Part shown: piece after piece, positions 44,748 through 56,291 of the stretch | Numbering within the stretch: position 1 is the first letter of the stretch | Layout: every line of letters starts with the position of its first letter | Source: Haliclona indistincta | Taxonomy: Eukaryota; Porifera; Demospongiae; Haplosclerida; Chalinidae | Assembly: GCA_964017065.1 (NCBI GenBank) | Contig: OZ024786.1 | Span: 14,233,764 to 14,297,763 of the forward strand | Direction: 5' to 3' | DNA: 64,000 bases | Program-made: the position numbers and the translations under genes | The notes under the pieces: model-generated | Told to the model about the DNA's origin: nothing | Databases searched by the model: none | What the model saw: the letters and a program-made list of their open reading frames with translations, nothing else

Positions 44748-47053
44748 CCTCCTTCCCTCTCTCTTCCTCCCTTCCTCCTTCCCTATCTCTTCCTCCCTTC
44801 CTCCCTCCCTCCCTCTCAGTGAGTGACTTCATTGCTCGCCACGGTCACCACAGTCAGCAGATGGAGGACTTTCTTCGTGAGGCTAAAGAAATGGCTAAAG
44901 TAGATCACTGTCATGTGGTCACCTTGCTAGCAGTCTGCACTAAGTAAGGACACATTGCTAGGCCTGCGCGGATTATGCCAGCATTGCTTTTAGCATAATA
45001 GGTACGCGAAAGCATTGAGCATAATAAGAGCATAATAGGTAATTATCGGTCGGAAATGACATCATCAAATGAAATTAACCCCTCGTGGCGATTGACGTGC
45101 GTCACGTACGTATCATCAAGGCAACAAGCAAACGATCGCCACGATCGGCTTCAGCATAATTTGAGCATAGTAGGGGAAATTTTGGAGCATAATAGGTAAA
45201 ATTTTGGAGCAGTGCAGCATAGCATAGTAGGCAAAATTTCTAGCATAATCAGCTCAGGCCTACACATTGCTGTCACATGTAGTTACACACCTCACTCGAG
45301 AGAGGATCTACATGATCGCGAACAAAAATTAAAAAAATTTGTGCACTAACAAATAATAACTACATGTGTCATCACAACAATGAAAAATTTGAAATCTTGA
45401 ACATGTAAATTTTGATATTATCAAAATTTACATGTTCAAGATTTCAAATTTTTCATTGTTATGATGACACATGTAGTTATTATTTTCTCTCTATCTATGT
45501 GTTTGTAGGGACTATCCATTATTACTGATCGAGGAGTATATGAATCTGGGTGATCTACTAGCAGTGCTGAAGGAGTCCAGACCACACATGGAGCTGGTAC
45601 AGCAACTATCATTCGCATGGCAGACAGCTGATGGGATGGACTACCTCGCATCTATACTGTAAGTGTGTTACTCTAATTAAACAGACAACAAGCAAGAAAT
45701 ATTAAAATCAAAGGAAAAAAGTGTGTATTTTCATAATTATAATAAAATCCTAAGTCACTGATTAATAATTAATTTATCTCTCTTTGCAAGCATACAGTGT
45801 TTATTGTGCTACTTAGTCTGTGACATTGTTTTAGGAAAAATCATTTTTTCTTGTTTACTCTCTGTTTCCATAGTAACTGTGTCCATCGTGATCTCGCTGC
45901 TCGTAATGTGATGGTTCATAGACAAGAGTCAGGAGAGATGCTGGCTAAGATTGCCGACTTTGGACTCTCCAGGTTAGTATATCCTTGTGTGTGTCAGTAT
46001 ATCCTTGTGTGTGTCAGTATATCCTTGTGTGTGTCAGTATATCCTTGTGTGTGTCAGTATATCCTTGTGTGTGTCAGTATATCCTTGTGTGTGTCAGTCT
46101 ATCCTTGTATGTGTCAGTATATCCTTGTGTGTGTCAGTATATCCTTGTGTGTGTCAGTATATCCTTGTGTGTCAGTATATCCTTGTGTGTGTCAGTATAT
46201 CCTTGTGTGTGTCAGTATATCCTTGTGTGTGTCAGTATATCCTTGTGTGTGTCAGTATATCTTTGTATGTGTCAGTATATCACTGTGCACATCAGTAAAA
46301 GATTGCGTACGTCAGTACATCTTTGTGCATATAACCAGGTTGTGCATTCTTGTACATGTTAGTATATTCTTGTGCACTTCAGGATATGTTTACTTGTGTT
46401 TTACAGACACTTGTATTCTGAGATGTACAAGCACCAAGGAACCAAACCACGCCCACTACCAGCCAAGTGGATGGCACTCGAATCATTAATGTACTTCATC
46501 TTTACAACAAAATCAGACGTTTGGTAAGTCATGAATATCATTATTTGTGTCATGAATATCATTATTTGAGACATAATAAAGATATATCAAGTGTTATTTC
46601 TCTGAACACAGCAGTGTAATAGTGGTACCTAGACACACCTTTAATCATTCATTCTTTCTGTCATTTTTCTTTCTTTTTCATAGGAGTTTTGGTGTGTTGC
46701 TATGGGAGACAATGACCCTAGGCCGCACCCCCTATCCTGGAGTGGAGAACAGAGAGCTACTGGAACAGATCGAGGAACACGGACTGAGATTGAGCCCTCC
46801 TAAACCATGCCCCTCTATCATGTGAGTGTCATGTGACTTGCAGTATAATTATAGTAAATAACATTTTGATAAACTTTTGTGTGGTCATTTAATTGTTCAC
46901 TCTCCTTCCCTCTCTCTCCCCCTTTCCCTCACTCTTTCTCTCCTTCCCACCCTCTCTCTCCTTCCTCCTCTCTTCCTCCACTCTCCCTCCCTCTCTCCTC
47001 CACTCTCTCCCTCCCCCTCTCCCTCCACTCTTTCCCTCCCTCTCTTCCTTCCT

Positions 47054-47101
<48 letters not shown>

Positions 47102-49128
47102 ACTCACTCACTCTTCCTCCCTCCTCTCCCTCCACTCTCTCTCCCTCTCCCTCCCCCTCTCCTCCTCCACTCTCCCTCTCTCTCTTCCTTCTCTCCCTCC
47201 CCCTCTCCTCCTCCCTCCCTCCTCTCTCAGTTATGATATCATACTGGACTGTACTCAACATGATCCTGATGATAGACCGACCTTTGCTGACCTCAGAGAC
47301 CGACTGGTGAGTTCAATATTACTATTCTAATTATACCATACATGTAATGTTTTATGCACTTGATATTAACAGCAAGAAATGTACGAAGATGCTAAATCAG
47401 GTAAACTAGTAGCGTCGACAGAGAATGAGGCGGAGCCAACTGAAGCAACATCAGATGAGACAAGTAAACAGGAGAATGGAGACAAGGAGAAAACAACACA
47501 TGAAGGGAAGAAGGAGACAGAAGAGGCACAAGGAGATAAAACAGCTACAGGTACTCACTCATACTCTATCACTCACTCACTCACTCACTCACTCACTTGT
47601 ACACACTTTCTCTGATACTGTGCTTTGTGTCACTGTCTGTCTTTTCAAGTTTGACTGTCAACTAGATGCATGTGTCCTGTCCTCAAACCTTGTCAACTAG
47701 ATGCATGTGTACTACCCTCAGACCCTGTCCACTAGATGCATGTGTACTACCCTCAAACCCTGTCAACTAGATGCATGTGTACTGCCCTCAAACCATGTCA
47801 ACTAGATGCATGTGTACTACCCTCAAACCCTGTCAACTAGATGCATGTGTACTGCCCTCAAACCATGTCAACTAGATGCATGTGTACTACCTTCAAACCC
47901 TGCCAACTAGATGCATGTGTACTGCCCTCAAACCCTGTCAACTAGATGCATGTGTACTACCTTCAAACCCTGTCAACTAGATGCATGTGTACTGCCCTCA
48001 AACCATGTCAACTAGATGCATGTGTACTGCCCTCAAACCATGTCAACTAGATGCATGTGTACTACCCTCAAACCCTGTCAACTAGATGCATGTGTACTAC
48101 CTTCAAACCCTGCCAACTAGATGCATGTGTACTACCTTCAAACCCTGTCAACTAGATGCATGTGTACTGCCCTCAAACCCTGCCAACTAGATGCATGTGT
48201 ACTACCTTCAAACCATGTCAACTAGATGCATGTGTACTGCCCTCAAACCATGTCAACTAGATGCATGTGTACTACCCTCAAACCCTGTCAACTAGATGCA
48301 TGTGTACTGCCCTCAAACCCTGCCAACTAGATGCATGTGTACTACCTTCAAACCCTGCCAACTAGATGCATGTGTACTACCCTCAAACCCTGCCAACTAG
48401 ATGCATGTGTACTACCCTCAAACCCTGTCAACTAGATGCATGTGTACTACCCTCAAACCCTGGCTGTTGCTGGTATCTACTATTGACTGAACAGCATAGA
48501 TCATGTTACACAGTTCTCTTCATATCACTATCTCACAGATACACCCATTTATTCTGTCACTCACTGCCTCCTGTAGTGCTACAAATAGATTTTCTATTGT
48601 GTTTACTGCCTTGACTAACACTATTCATTACCTTGATATTGTTTCTCAGAATCAACAGGAGAGGAGGCAGCAACACCTGCAACTGAACAGAGCACAACTG
48701 AGAATGATAGCAAAGAAACGAAAGAAGCAACTCCAGATGGTGCGAAAGAGAAGGAAGAAGACAAGAATAGTGCTAGCAAGACAGAGACAGAACCAGACAA
48801 CCCTACATCTACAGCAATTGAAAAAGAGAAGTCGTCTACTGATCAAGCTGTTTCATCCGAAGCTTCTGAGAAACCAGAGGGAGTGAAACTTGCTTCAGCT
48901 ATTAAACTAGAACAGATTGACGTAGGAATGAAAGAGCGGAGAGCAGAGAAGGAAGACCATGAGGTGTCTGAAGTGGGCCACTTGTATTACGTCATTGACA
49001 ATGATGGACTGTCAAAACCAGAGACTGTTGTAGAGAGTGGTGGGTGTGGTCATGAATCACGTGATACAGAAGAGGGTGTGGTTAAAGATGAGACTCCTCC
49101 TAATGGTTCTGTACAAACTAACTCGTAG
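41495..49128 (+). CDS. PH-WWE-WWE tyrosine kinase (5' incomplete)
   Basis: Exons with GT-AG borders and consistent phases: 41495-41593, 42211-42347, 42575-42641, 43024-43275, 43467-43707, 44027-44290, 44820-44943, 45509-45658, 45874-45972, 46407-46523, 46684-46821, 47231-47306, 47373-47550, 48650-49128 (stop TAG). Domain order: PH, two WWE domains, a protein tyrosine kinase, and a charged tail. It should be cytoplasmic, with lipid or protein binding (PH) and possibly ADP-ribose or protein binding (WWE). No SH2, SH3 or transmembrane part is visible. The first PH strand and the start codon are not seen. The combination is not one I know from standard kinase families. Decayed pieces of a second copy lie at 55.6-58.9 kb. 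Confidence 0.88.
41725..41935. repeat. About 58-bp intronic tandem repeat
   Basis: Three to four units with 'cactgcttagtgcacaggtg' and 'ctctaccagtgaccctctgt'. The same repeat appears in another kinase intron at about 44470-44650, so it spread between introns of one gene. Confidence 0.85.
42363..43022. repeat. (ACTC)n and (CCCT)n tracts in kinase introns
   Basis: (ACTC)n at 42363-42560 and a CCCT/CTCC tract at 42660-43020 that runs directly into the acceptor 'ccccag'. A further (ACTC)n fills the intron 43284-43464. Such tracts seem to double as polypyrimidine tracts. Confidence 0.9.
43024..43707 (+). other. Tandem WWE-domain exons of the kinase
   Basis: Exon 43024-43275 (84 codons): VMWEYLAESGLWQAM, SIQIEANY, then FHYNLSNMSRT and SQRIKR. 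Exon 43467-43707: AIWEWGDPTKEEWHPF, NIQIENMYDSGS, LLNLQDMKLVN and ALRYCLRR. Both show the two conserved Trp, the Glu of the IE motif and the final basic pair typical of WWE folds. WWE domains in PARPs, RNF146 and Deltex bind poly-ADP-ribose parts or partner proteins. Whether these keep the ADP-ribose-binding residues I cannot tell. Confidence 0.72.
44697..44818. repeat. (CT)n tract before kinase exon
   Basis: Pure (CT)n followed by TTCC-rich sequence running to the acceptor at 44819. Comparable tracts: 43975-44026 and 46890-47230. The purine complement (GAGA)n at 43709-43915 lies just after a donor. Confidence 0.9.
44959..45262. mobile_element. hAT-like element in a kinase intron
   Basis: Ends TAGGCCTG and CAGGCCTA with longer imperfect inverted ends ('gattatgc' on both). 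CACATTGC is duplicated exactly at 44951-44958 and 45263-45270, the 8-bp size expected for hAT. The interior repeats 'agcataataggt'. No ORF. Confidence 0.85.
45351..45485. repeat. Near-perfect 135-bp palindrome in a kinase intron
   Basis: Arms 45351-45417 and 45419-45485 are complementary with one mismatch and a single-base centre. It ends about 22 bases before the acceptor at 45508, so a transcript hairpin would sit on the branch-point region. Confidence 0.9.
45973..46270. repeat. 20-bp intronic minisatellite, about 14 units
   Basis: Unit 'cagtatatccttgtgtgtgt', starting right at the donor after DFGLSR. The CVSISLCV-type ORFs are by-products. Confidence 0.92.
47373..49128 (+). other. Charged C-terminal tail exons of the kinase
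   Basis: Two exons (47373-47550 and 48650-49128) encode about 220 residues rich in Glu, Lys, Thr and Ser with no predicted fold, containing repeats of the kind ETKEA and KEKEE. Near the end is GHLYYVIDNDGLSKPE; YYVI and its flanks could be a phosphotyrosine docking site. The intron between them holds a 35-bp minisatellite. Confidence 0.8.
47655..48463. repeat. 35-bp intronic minisatellite, about 23 units
   Basis: Unit contains 'caactagatgcatgtgtact' and 'ctcaaaccctgt'. Variation at accctc/gccctc/accttc and at cct/cat follows no simple order. Confidence 0.95.
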
Positions 49129-49692
49129 TTGAGAGCAGATTATGTCGTTCTTTTTTGTTACTAAAAATAGTAGCGTTTGAATTTTTCTCAAGTCTCGCCA
49201 TTTCATTGAAGTAAAATAATAACACACATCAATTTATTAGTATTTATCTTCTTGTGCTCCTTATCAAATTTTATCATTAACTTAAAAATTTTGAAGAGGT
49301 AGGCTGCATTGTAGCAACCTCTGTCATTAGCTCTCAGGCTCTTTTTGGTAAAGAGATTGAGTATGAGGCTACTTGTGTCAATTGGTGGTACATCAGTTAC
49401 CTATGGTGTGATACAAGCTATGAGGTACATATCTCATGGTAGAGCTTTTGAGGTATGTGTGTGATCCAAGTACAAAGGATGATTGTGATAAGATAATATC
49501 AATGTGAGGAATTATCTCAAGTGTAAACAATTGCAGACACAGGTAGATAAAAGGCTGACAATCTACTATTCTTTAAATAAAGCTGCCGCAGCGAGCTAGC
49601 TTTTATTCGTACTGGACGCTGTCTGGAAAAGCGACAGTCCATCGGCGATTTTGCAGCAAGTTCAAGTCCCTCCCCTACTTCTCTTTGATGCG
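49129..49692. other. Kinase 3' flank / Roc gene upstream region
   Basis: The stretch 49377-49475 ('ggtggtacatcagttaccta') is repeated at 57452-57550 and, more loosely, at 57930-58020. It gives the anchor for the tandem duplication of kinase plus ankyrin-Roc. No gene inside. Confidence 0.6.
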
Positions 49693-52600
49693 ATGGATGA
49701 GCAGGCTATTGTGGCTGCGTTCAAGCGAGGCAACTATGACGATGCTTTAAAACTGCTTCCACCCGATCAGTTGCAAAATCGGCAGGCAGCTCTCACACTG
49801 ACTACTGCAGAGTTTAAGGCGACAACAAACCACAATGTGACTTTACTTCATGTTGCTGCTTATCATGGCTGGCTAGATTTTATTGAGAATTTGAAGGATA
49901 ACTCCGCTTTCAATTGTAGAGACAGTAACGGTTGTGTTCCGCTACACTATGCTGCTGCTGGGAACAGCTTATCAGTAATAGAATACCTAATCAATGAACA
50001 AGGTTGTGATCCAGTAACTGCAAACAACGATAGTTCTTCCTCACTGCACATTGCTAGTTCCAAAGGTCTATTAGACGTCGTCAAGTACTTCATTGCTGTA
50101 CAAAAATGTGATCCAACTATTCAAGATCAATATAGACATACACCTCTACACTATGCTTCTGAAAGTGGACATATGAACATCATCCGATACCTAATCACCG
50201 AACTAGGCTGTGATCCAACAATTCCAGACAATGATGGCAGACTCCCATTGCACATTGCTTGTCATAGTGGCCACTTGAACATAGTCCAATGCCTAATCAA
50301 TGAATTTGGTTGTGACCCAACAACTCCAAGTAGCAGGCCAGTACAAAGTGTCTATAGGTGTAATGGTGGTCATTTGGATGATACAAAATGTAGTGGATGT
50401 AATCATGGATTCACTCCTCTACATTATGCTTCTCAAGGTGGCCATGTTAACATTATCCGATACCTAGTCGATGAGTTAGGTTGCAACCCCTACACTAAAA
50501 GCTGCAATGTTGGCTCTCTTCCATTTCACAGGGCTTGTTTCTGTGGTCAAATAAATGCTATAAAATATTTCATTGAAGAACATAAATTTAATCCAAACAT
50601 TCAAGATCACCATGGTAGCACACCTCTACATTATGCTTCTCAGGATGGTCACATGGACGTTATTCTATATCTAACCACTGAATTAGGTTGCAATCCCAAC
50701 ACTCGAAACATCAATGGCAGTCTTCCATTGCACTATGCTTGTCTTGGCGGTCATTTGAATGTTTTAAAATATTTCATGACACATTATTCAATTTATCAAG
50801 GTCAAAATCAATTCATCCAATGCCTATTAAGTACTTCAAGCAACATTGACAGTCTTCCATTACACGTTGCTAATGTTAATTATGTTACAAAATATTTCAA
50901 CTTCAACTCAGTCAATTATTGCCAAGATGAAGACGGACTTACACCTCTACATTATGCTTCTCGAGGTGGTCACATGAACGTCATCTAATATCTAATCACT
51001 GAACTAAGTTGTGAACCAACAACTCCAGACAACTTTGGAACTCTTCCCATACACATTGCTTGTTTCTTTGGGCACTTGAATGCTACAAAATTTTTGATTA
51101 CTGAACAAAAATGTAATCCAAATAGTCAAAACTATGAAGGATATACACCACTACACTGTGCTACTGAACGTGGTCACATGAACATTATCCAATGTCTAAT
51201 TTCTGAACTAGGTTGTGATCCAACAATTCCAGATAGCAATAGCAGTCTTCCATTGCACATTGCTAGTCTTAATGGACACTTGAATGTGGTCAAATATTTC
51301 ATCACTGAACTTAGCTTTGGCTCAAATTGTCGAAATAAAACTGGATCTACACCACTACATTATGCTACTGAAAGTGGTCATATGAACATAATTCAATATT
51401 TAATAACTAATGTGAAAAGCTGTGACAGCTCAGTTGTTGACAATGAGGGTAAAAATATTCTACACTTGGCTATCTAGTTACTATGGACATCCTCAGATTG
51501 TGGAATGGCTGTTACATCACGGCAAGTTTGAAATAATGGCTACAGACAAGTTCAGACAAACGTGTATAGATCTGGCTGGGTATGGAAATGAGAATCGATA
51601 CGAAACTAGGTTGTGACCCAACAATTTCAGACAACAATGGTCTTCTTCCATTACACATTGCTAGTCTTACTGGTCATTTGAATACGGTCAAATATTTCAT
51701 CAGTGAACAGAAATGTGACCCAAACAGTCAAACAAAAGATGGATTTACACCTCTTTACTGCGCTTCTCAAAATGGTCACATGGACATCATCATTTACCTC
51801 ATCACTGAAGTAGATTGTGATCCAACAATTCCAGATAACAATGGCAGTCTTCCATTGCACATTGCTAGTCTTAATGGACACTTGAATGTGGTCAAATATT
51901 TCATCAGTGAACTCAACTTTGACTCAAATTGTCGAAATAAAAATGGATCGACACCTCTTCACTGTGCTACTGAAGGTGGTCATATGAACATCATTCAATA
52001 TTTAGTAACTAATGTGAAAAGCTGTGACAGCTCAGTTGTTGACAATGAGGGTAAAAATATTCTACACTTGGCTAGTTACTATGGACATACTCAGATTGTA
52101 GAATGGCTGTTACATCTTGGTCAGTTTGAAATCATGGCTACAGACAAGTTGGGACAAACGTATATAGATCTGGCTGGGTATGGAAATAAGAATCGATATG
52201 AGATGCTCGAATTGTTCAAACCGTTTATAAAGTCGACAAAAGAATTTCCAATTCATACATTTAGTAAGACTGTAATCGTGGGCAACAGTTCTGCAGGCAA
52301 GACCACTTTGGCTAAAGTCATTACTGAACGAGCTAGAGCTTACTTTTGGTCCAAATATGGCAATGTTGGTGAAGTGCAGCCTAATAGTGCTGGTATAGTC
52401 ATGACACAAGTTCAGAGTAGGGAAGCAGGAAGGATGGTACTGTATGACTTAGCAGGACAAGCTGAATACCATTCCAGCCACTCTGCTGTCATGGAGACTG
52501 TGATGCATCAATCACCTGCCACATTCATCGTTGTAATAGACCTCAGCAATACAGATCGCAAGATAGAACAACAACTTCGCTACTGGCTTAACTTTGTTGA

Positions 52601-54825
52601 TAGCGTGACTTCTAAATGGAAAAAAAGGTCTTGTCTTATAGTTGTTGGCAGCCATTCTGACAAAAAGAAGGAACTTCAAATTCAAAAAAAATCAATTCTT
52701 ATTAATAAATTTGTGCAGAGAAGAGTGAAAAGTCAAGAATTCCTAGGAATTTTCACCATGGATTGTCGCAAGGTTAACTCCACTAACACAAAAACTTTCA
52801 TAAGTGTGCTTCATAAAAGTCATCAAGCAATAGTTTCTAGAACACCATCAATGAGCTACTACTGTCACTTACTGTATAGTTTCTTCAAATCAAAGCCAGA
52901 AACAGCTGTTTTCACACTTTATAATCTGATTAATTTGATACCAGTATCAATAAAGAAATTATCTCCGATCCAGTCAGAACAGCAATTCTTTGTTGAGCTT
53001 CTTACTGCACTTAATGACAAAGGAATGATTATTTTTCTTAAAAACGAAAAAGAATTAGATGCAAGCTGGATAGTGGTAGATATTGAAGCAGTACTCAAAA
53101 AAATAAATGGAATCTTATTTGCACCATCAGACTTCCTAGAATACCATAAAATTGCTAGCAATACGGGTATTGTACGTTCATCTGCTCTTCAGCGACTATT
53201 TCCACAGTATGATATAGAGATGCTCACTGGCTTTCTAGAAACCCTTGATCTTTGCCATTGTGTTAACCTTTCTGGTATCACAACAAATCTTCATAGCATT
53301 GGACAATCTACTGACAAAAAAGAGAATTTACTTTTTTTTCCATGCTTTTTAAGATATGAACCTGGCTTTTCAATTAGTGATGGATGTTTTAGTTTTGGCT
53401 GGTGTCTATGCTGCAGAAAACCAGATTACCAGTTTTTCACCAGTCGATTCCTTCATGTTCTTCTTCTTCGCTTGGCGGACATGTCCACAGCTTCAACTGA
53501 TAATGACACCAAATCTTCAATCTATGAAAGAGCCTGTGATGTCTGGAACAATGGTATTTGTTGGGATAATGAAGAAGGAATCACAACTGTAGTTGAGCTT
53601 CTTGACTCCAATCGGCGTGTTGTTGTGTTGATGTCAACAAGTGAGGAGACTAGGCCAATGGAGTATATCAAGTATCGCAGTTCAGTAATCAGACTTATAC
53701 TGGACCTGCAACATGAGCTGTGCCCAAATATGCAAACAACTCAATATCTGATCTGTCAAGCTGTTTTTAGAAATTCACCAATTGAAGAAACATATCCTCC
53801 TGACAATGCACTTTTCCCTATGAAACATGTGGCTAGGTCTATGCTTACTGACAAACCTTACATTTTCAGCTGTGCCAACAAAATCCATAAGTTATTTAGT
53901 ACCAAAAGTGTATTAGAACATGAGCCATATTATCAGTTGAGAATTTCCTCTGTGTTCCAGCTGTTGGTCAGCAAGAATGCTGATCAAACTGTCTCTCAAA
54001 GTCTCCTTGATGAAGTCAAGATCATTTGTCAAGCACAAGAATTAGAACAACAGACCCATTCTAGCCTGAGAAAATATATTGACGAATTTAGTATTTTTGC
54101 TGGCATCAACCTAATTGTGAGTTTTAAATGAATCTATTGTGTGCATAAAATTTAACCTTTGTGTCCGAATTATAGACTGTATCGAAGTTAGACAGAAAGA
54201 CTATCCTAGCTGCTGCAGGTATTACAAAGCTAACTGTGACAATAATTTCATTCACACTTTTATTTTTACGTATTATTATAGAAAAGGGACACAGCATTGA
54301 AAGCAAAGTCATCATCGATCTGTCAAATATTCCAGAAGGTCAGATAGGTGAGAATATTTTATAACATAGCTATAGCACGTTATGTACACTTTAAATTAGA
54401 TGAAGAGCATCTGGTGAAATTGATGATAGCTTTAAAGCCGATTGTGGAGTGGACTACTTTAGGTGACTGCTTGGGACTGAAGGCTCATTCTTTAAAAACG
54501 ATTGAAGAAGAACAAAGAGGAAAAATTGAGAGATGCAAGAGAGAAATGTTGGTACATTGGCTAGAATCTTCAAAAAATCCCACAAAAGATCACTTGTATA
54601 AAAGCCTTTTGGAATTTAAACTTCTTCATCCCACAGTTGATGTGAGTAATTAACCCTTGGTGCACATGTATTCATTCATTCATTTATGTCATGATGAGGG
54701 TTTTGTGAAATCTGTTCATTGGTTTAGCATTGTACCAGTAACAATCATTATCTATAATAGGTCATGAAAGATAGAAGTAGTGCTTTTGTAGAGACTACTT
54801 TGGATCCAGAAGGTACGGATAGTTA
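49693..54825 (+). pseudogene. Ankyrin-Roc-COR-Death gene 1, ankyrin region broken
   Basis: Start chosen at MDEQAIVAAF, which aligns with the start of the paralogue at 59046. Ankyrin repeats run from about 49840 (TLLHVAAYHGWLD). Lesions: an in-frame TAA at 50986-50988; a 4-base insertion near 51470 (HLAI then stop, compare HLASYYGH at 52066); and a jump near 51600 where the end of the ankyrin region (AGYGNENRYE) fuses out of frame to another ankyrin block. From 51600 the frame is open to the donor at 54116: ankyrins, Roc-like GTPase (GNSSAGKTT, DLAGQAEYHSS, VGSHSDK), COR (GMIIFLKNEK, LDLCHCVN). Later exons: 54176-54218, 54282-54347, 54400-54641, 54761-54825. Probably a decaying gene or one with assembly errors; the 3' two thirds could still be expressed. 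Confidence 0.75.
54400..54641 (+). other. Death-domain exon of Roc gene 1
   Basis: Phase-matched exon reading LVKLMIALKPIVEWTTLGDCLGL (split here as LVKLMIALKPIVEW and TTLGDCLGL), then LKTIEEEQRGKIERCKREML, VHWLESSKNPT and KSLLEFKLLHP. The Trp and the ordering of helices fit a Death domain. Death domains mediate homotypic assembly in apoptosis and immune signalling. It follows COR directly with no ZU5 exon between. Confidence 0.8.
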
Positions 54826-54894
54826 ATCTGAACAAATCACTGTTGTTATCCTCATGAACCTGAACTAAACTACAATGGGATATCTCAACATAAC

Positions 54895-55131
54895 ATGCAT
54901 GTACCAACATGGAGCTGGTTGTTACTTGTTGTATGTTTAGCAATTGCTGCAATCTGTGTTTGGATAACACAGATCTTTGAAGTAAAGACAACTGCAGTCG
55001 TAGTCTGTAAGGGATCTACTGCAAGTGGACAAGAACTGCTGTTGCTACCATGGATACTGATATTATTTCTGTTATATCCACTGTACTGGTTTAAAAAAAG
55101 CATCAGAGATGAAGACATTAAAAATGACTAG
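54895..55131 (+). CDS. Small two-helix membrane ORF (hypothetical)
   Basis: 78 codons: a hydrophobic segment (WSWLLLVVCLAIAAICVWIT), a polar stretch with two cysteines outside, then a second hydrophobic segment (LPWILILFLLYPLYWF) and a charged tail KKSIRDEDIKND. It lies 70 bp after the presumed stop of Roc gene 1. It may be a separate tiny gene, a lost last exon, or chance; I do not recognise it. Confidence 0.35.
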   Translation: MHVPTWSWLLLVVCLAIAAICVWITQIFEVKTTAVVVCKGSTASGQELLLLPWILILFLLYPLYWFKKSIRDEDIKND

Positions 55132-55587
55132 CCATCATACAGCACTAATCTATCATCTAGGTAAGATTATAATACCCATATTCCACTTTAAATTTCTTTT
55201 TATTCATCATACAGGCAGCTTGAATACACGACTATCTGGCGATCAGATTATATCAGAATATCCAGTATGTATGTATGTGTTTGACAGGCATACATTACTG
55301 TGACTCTTTATTTTCTACAGACCGGTAATGGACTTTTCTGAGAGCTTTTCTCCTGGACAATTCTTTTGACATAATATATTTTATTTATTTCATTTATATT
55401 ATCTCACCAATTCATGATCAGATAATAATTCAGAGAACATCTGTTCGTTATTGATTGTATGTGGTTTGTTTAAATGCTGACTAAGCTATTTCATGCACCA
55501 AATAAAAATGATCAATGTTTAATATAAATTCATGATACACTGCACTGACTCTTACATCAATGAATATCATTACACGGTGACAGTGCT

Positions 55588-55660
55588 GGTGATAGACCAA
55601 CCTTTGCTGACCTGTCGACCTCAGAGACCAACTAGTGAGTTCAATCGTTACTATTCTATA
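55588..55660 (+). pseudogene. Relic of kinase subdomain XI exon
   Basis: Contains 'gatagaccaacctttgctga' and 'ctcagagaccaacta' plus the downstream intron start 'gtgagttcaat', matching 47265-47335. The reading frame is broken by a short insertion ('cctgtcga'). Confidence 0.85.
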
Positions 55661-56291
55661 AAATACTTACAATACACTCACTCACACACTCCACTCACTC
55701 ACTCACACACTCACTTCACTCACTTCACTCACTCACTCACTCACTCACTCACTCACACTCACTCACACTCACTCATTCACTCACACACTCACACTCACTC
55801 ATTCACTCACTCACTCACTCACTCACTCACTCACTCACTCACTCACTCACTCACCCACACACTCACTCACTCACTCACTCTCTCTCTCACTCACTCACAC
55901 ACTCCACTCAATCACTCACACACTCACTCACTCACACACTCACTCACTCTCTCTCTCTCACTCACTCACTCACTCACACACTCCACTCACTCACTCACTC
56001 ACTCACACACTCACTCACACACTCACTCACTGAATATCTTTTTCTTCACATACATAGAAAATAAGGCAGCACTGATGCTTAAATAATGCTGACTAGGCTA
56101 TTTCATGCAGCAATGTTTCAAATAATTCACAATTCATCACACTGACGCTTCTATCAATGAATATCGTTATACAATGCAATCAAGATGATAGTGCTGACTC
56201 ATTGTTGTCAGTATGAATTCCATTATTGTCAACTTTTACAAACATGCAGTGTATCTGTTGGTCCTTTGCTCATACTGGATGTTGTTTTTAA

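Larger units (their letters stand above)
44027..47306 (+). other. Tyrosine kinase domain exons
   Basis: Motifs in order: acidic linker (SDDEDDNN), glycine loop GEGAFGDVYHG, VAVKQL, helix C FLREAKEMAKV, HVVTLLAVC, hinge IEEYMNLGDLL, catalytic loop HRDLAARN, DFGLSR, activation-loop tyrosines in HLYSEMYKHQ, KWMALESL, SDVWSFGVLLWE, YPGVENREL, DPDDRPTFADLRDRL. All catalytic residues are present and HRDLAARN marks it as a tyrosine kinase. The APE motif reads ALE, an unusual change. The nucleotide-loop insert (PGQQHEQPSS) between glycine loop and Lys is longer than usual. Confidence 0.92.

Noticed and set aside
45851..46489. ORF continuing HRDLAARN...DFGLSR into CVSISLCV repeats
   Set aside because: It reads through the donor at 45973 into a 20-bp minisatellite. 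The kinase frame resumes properly at 46407.
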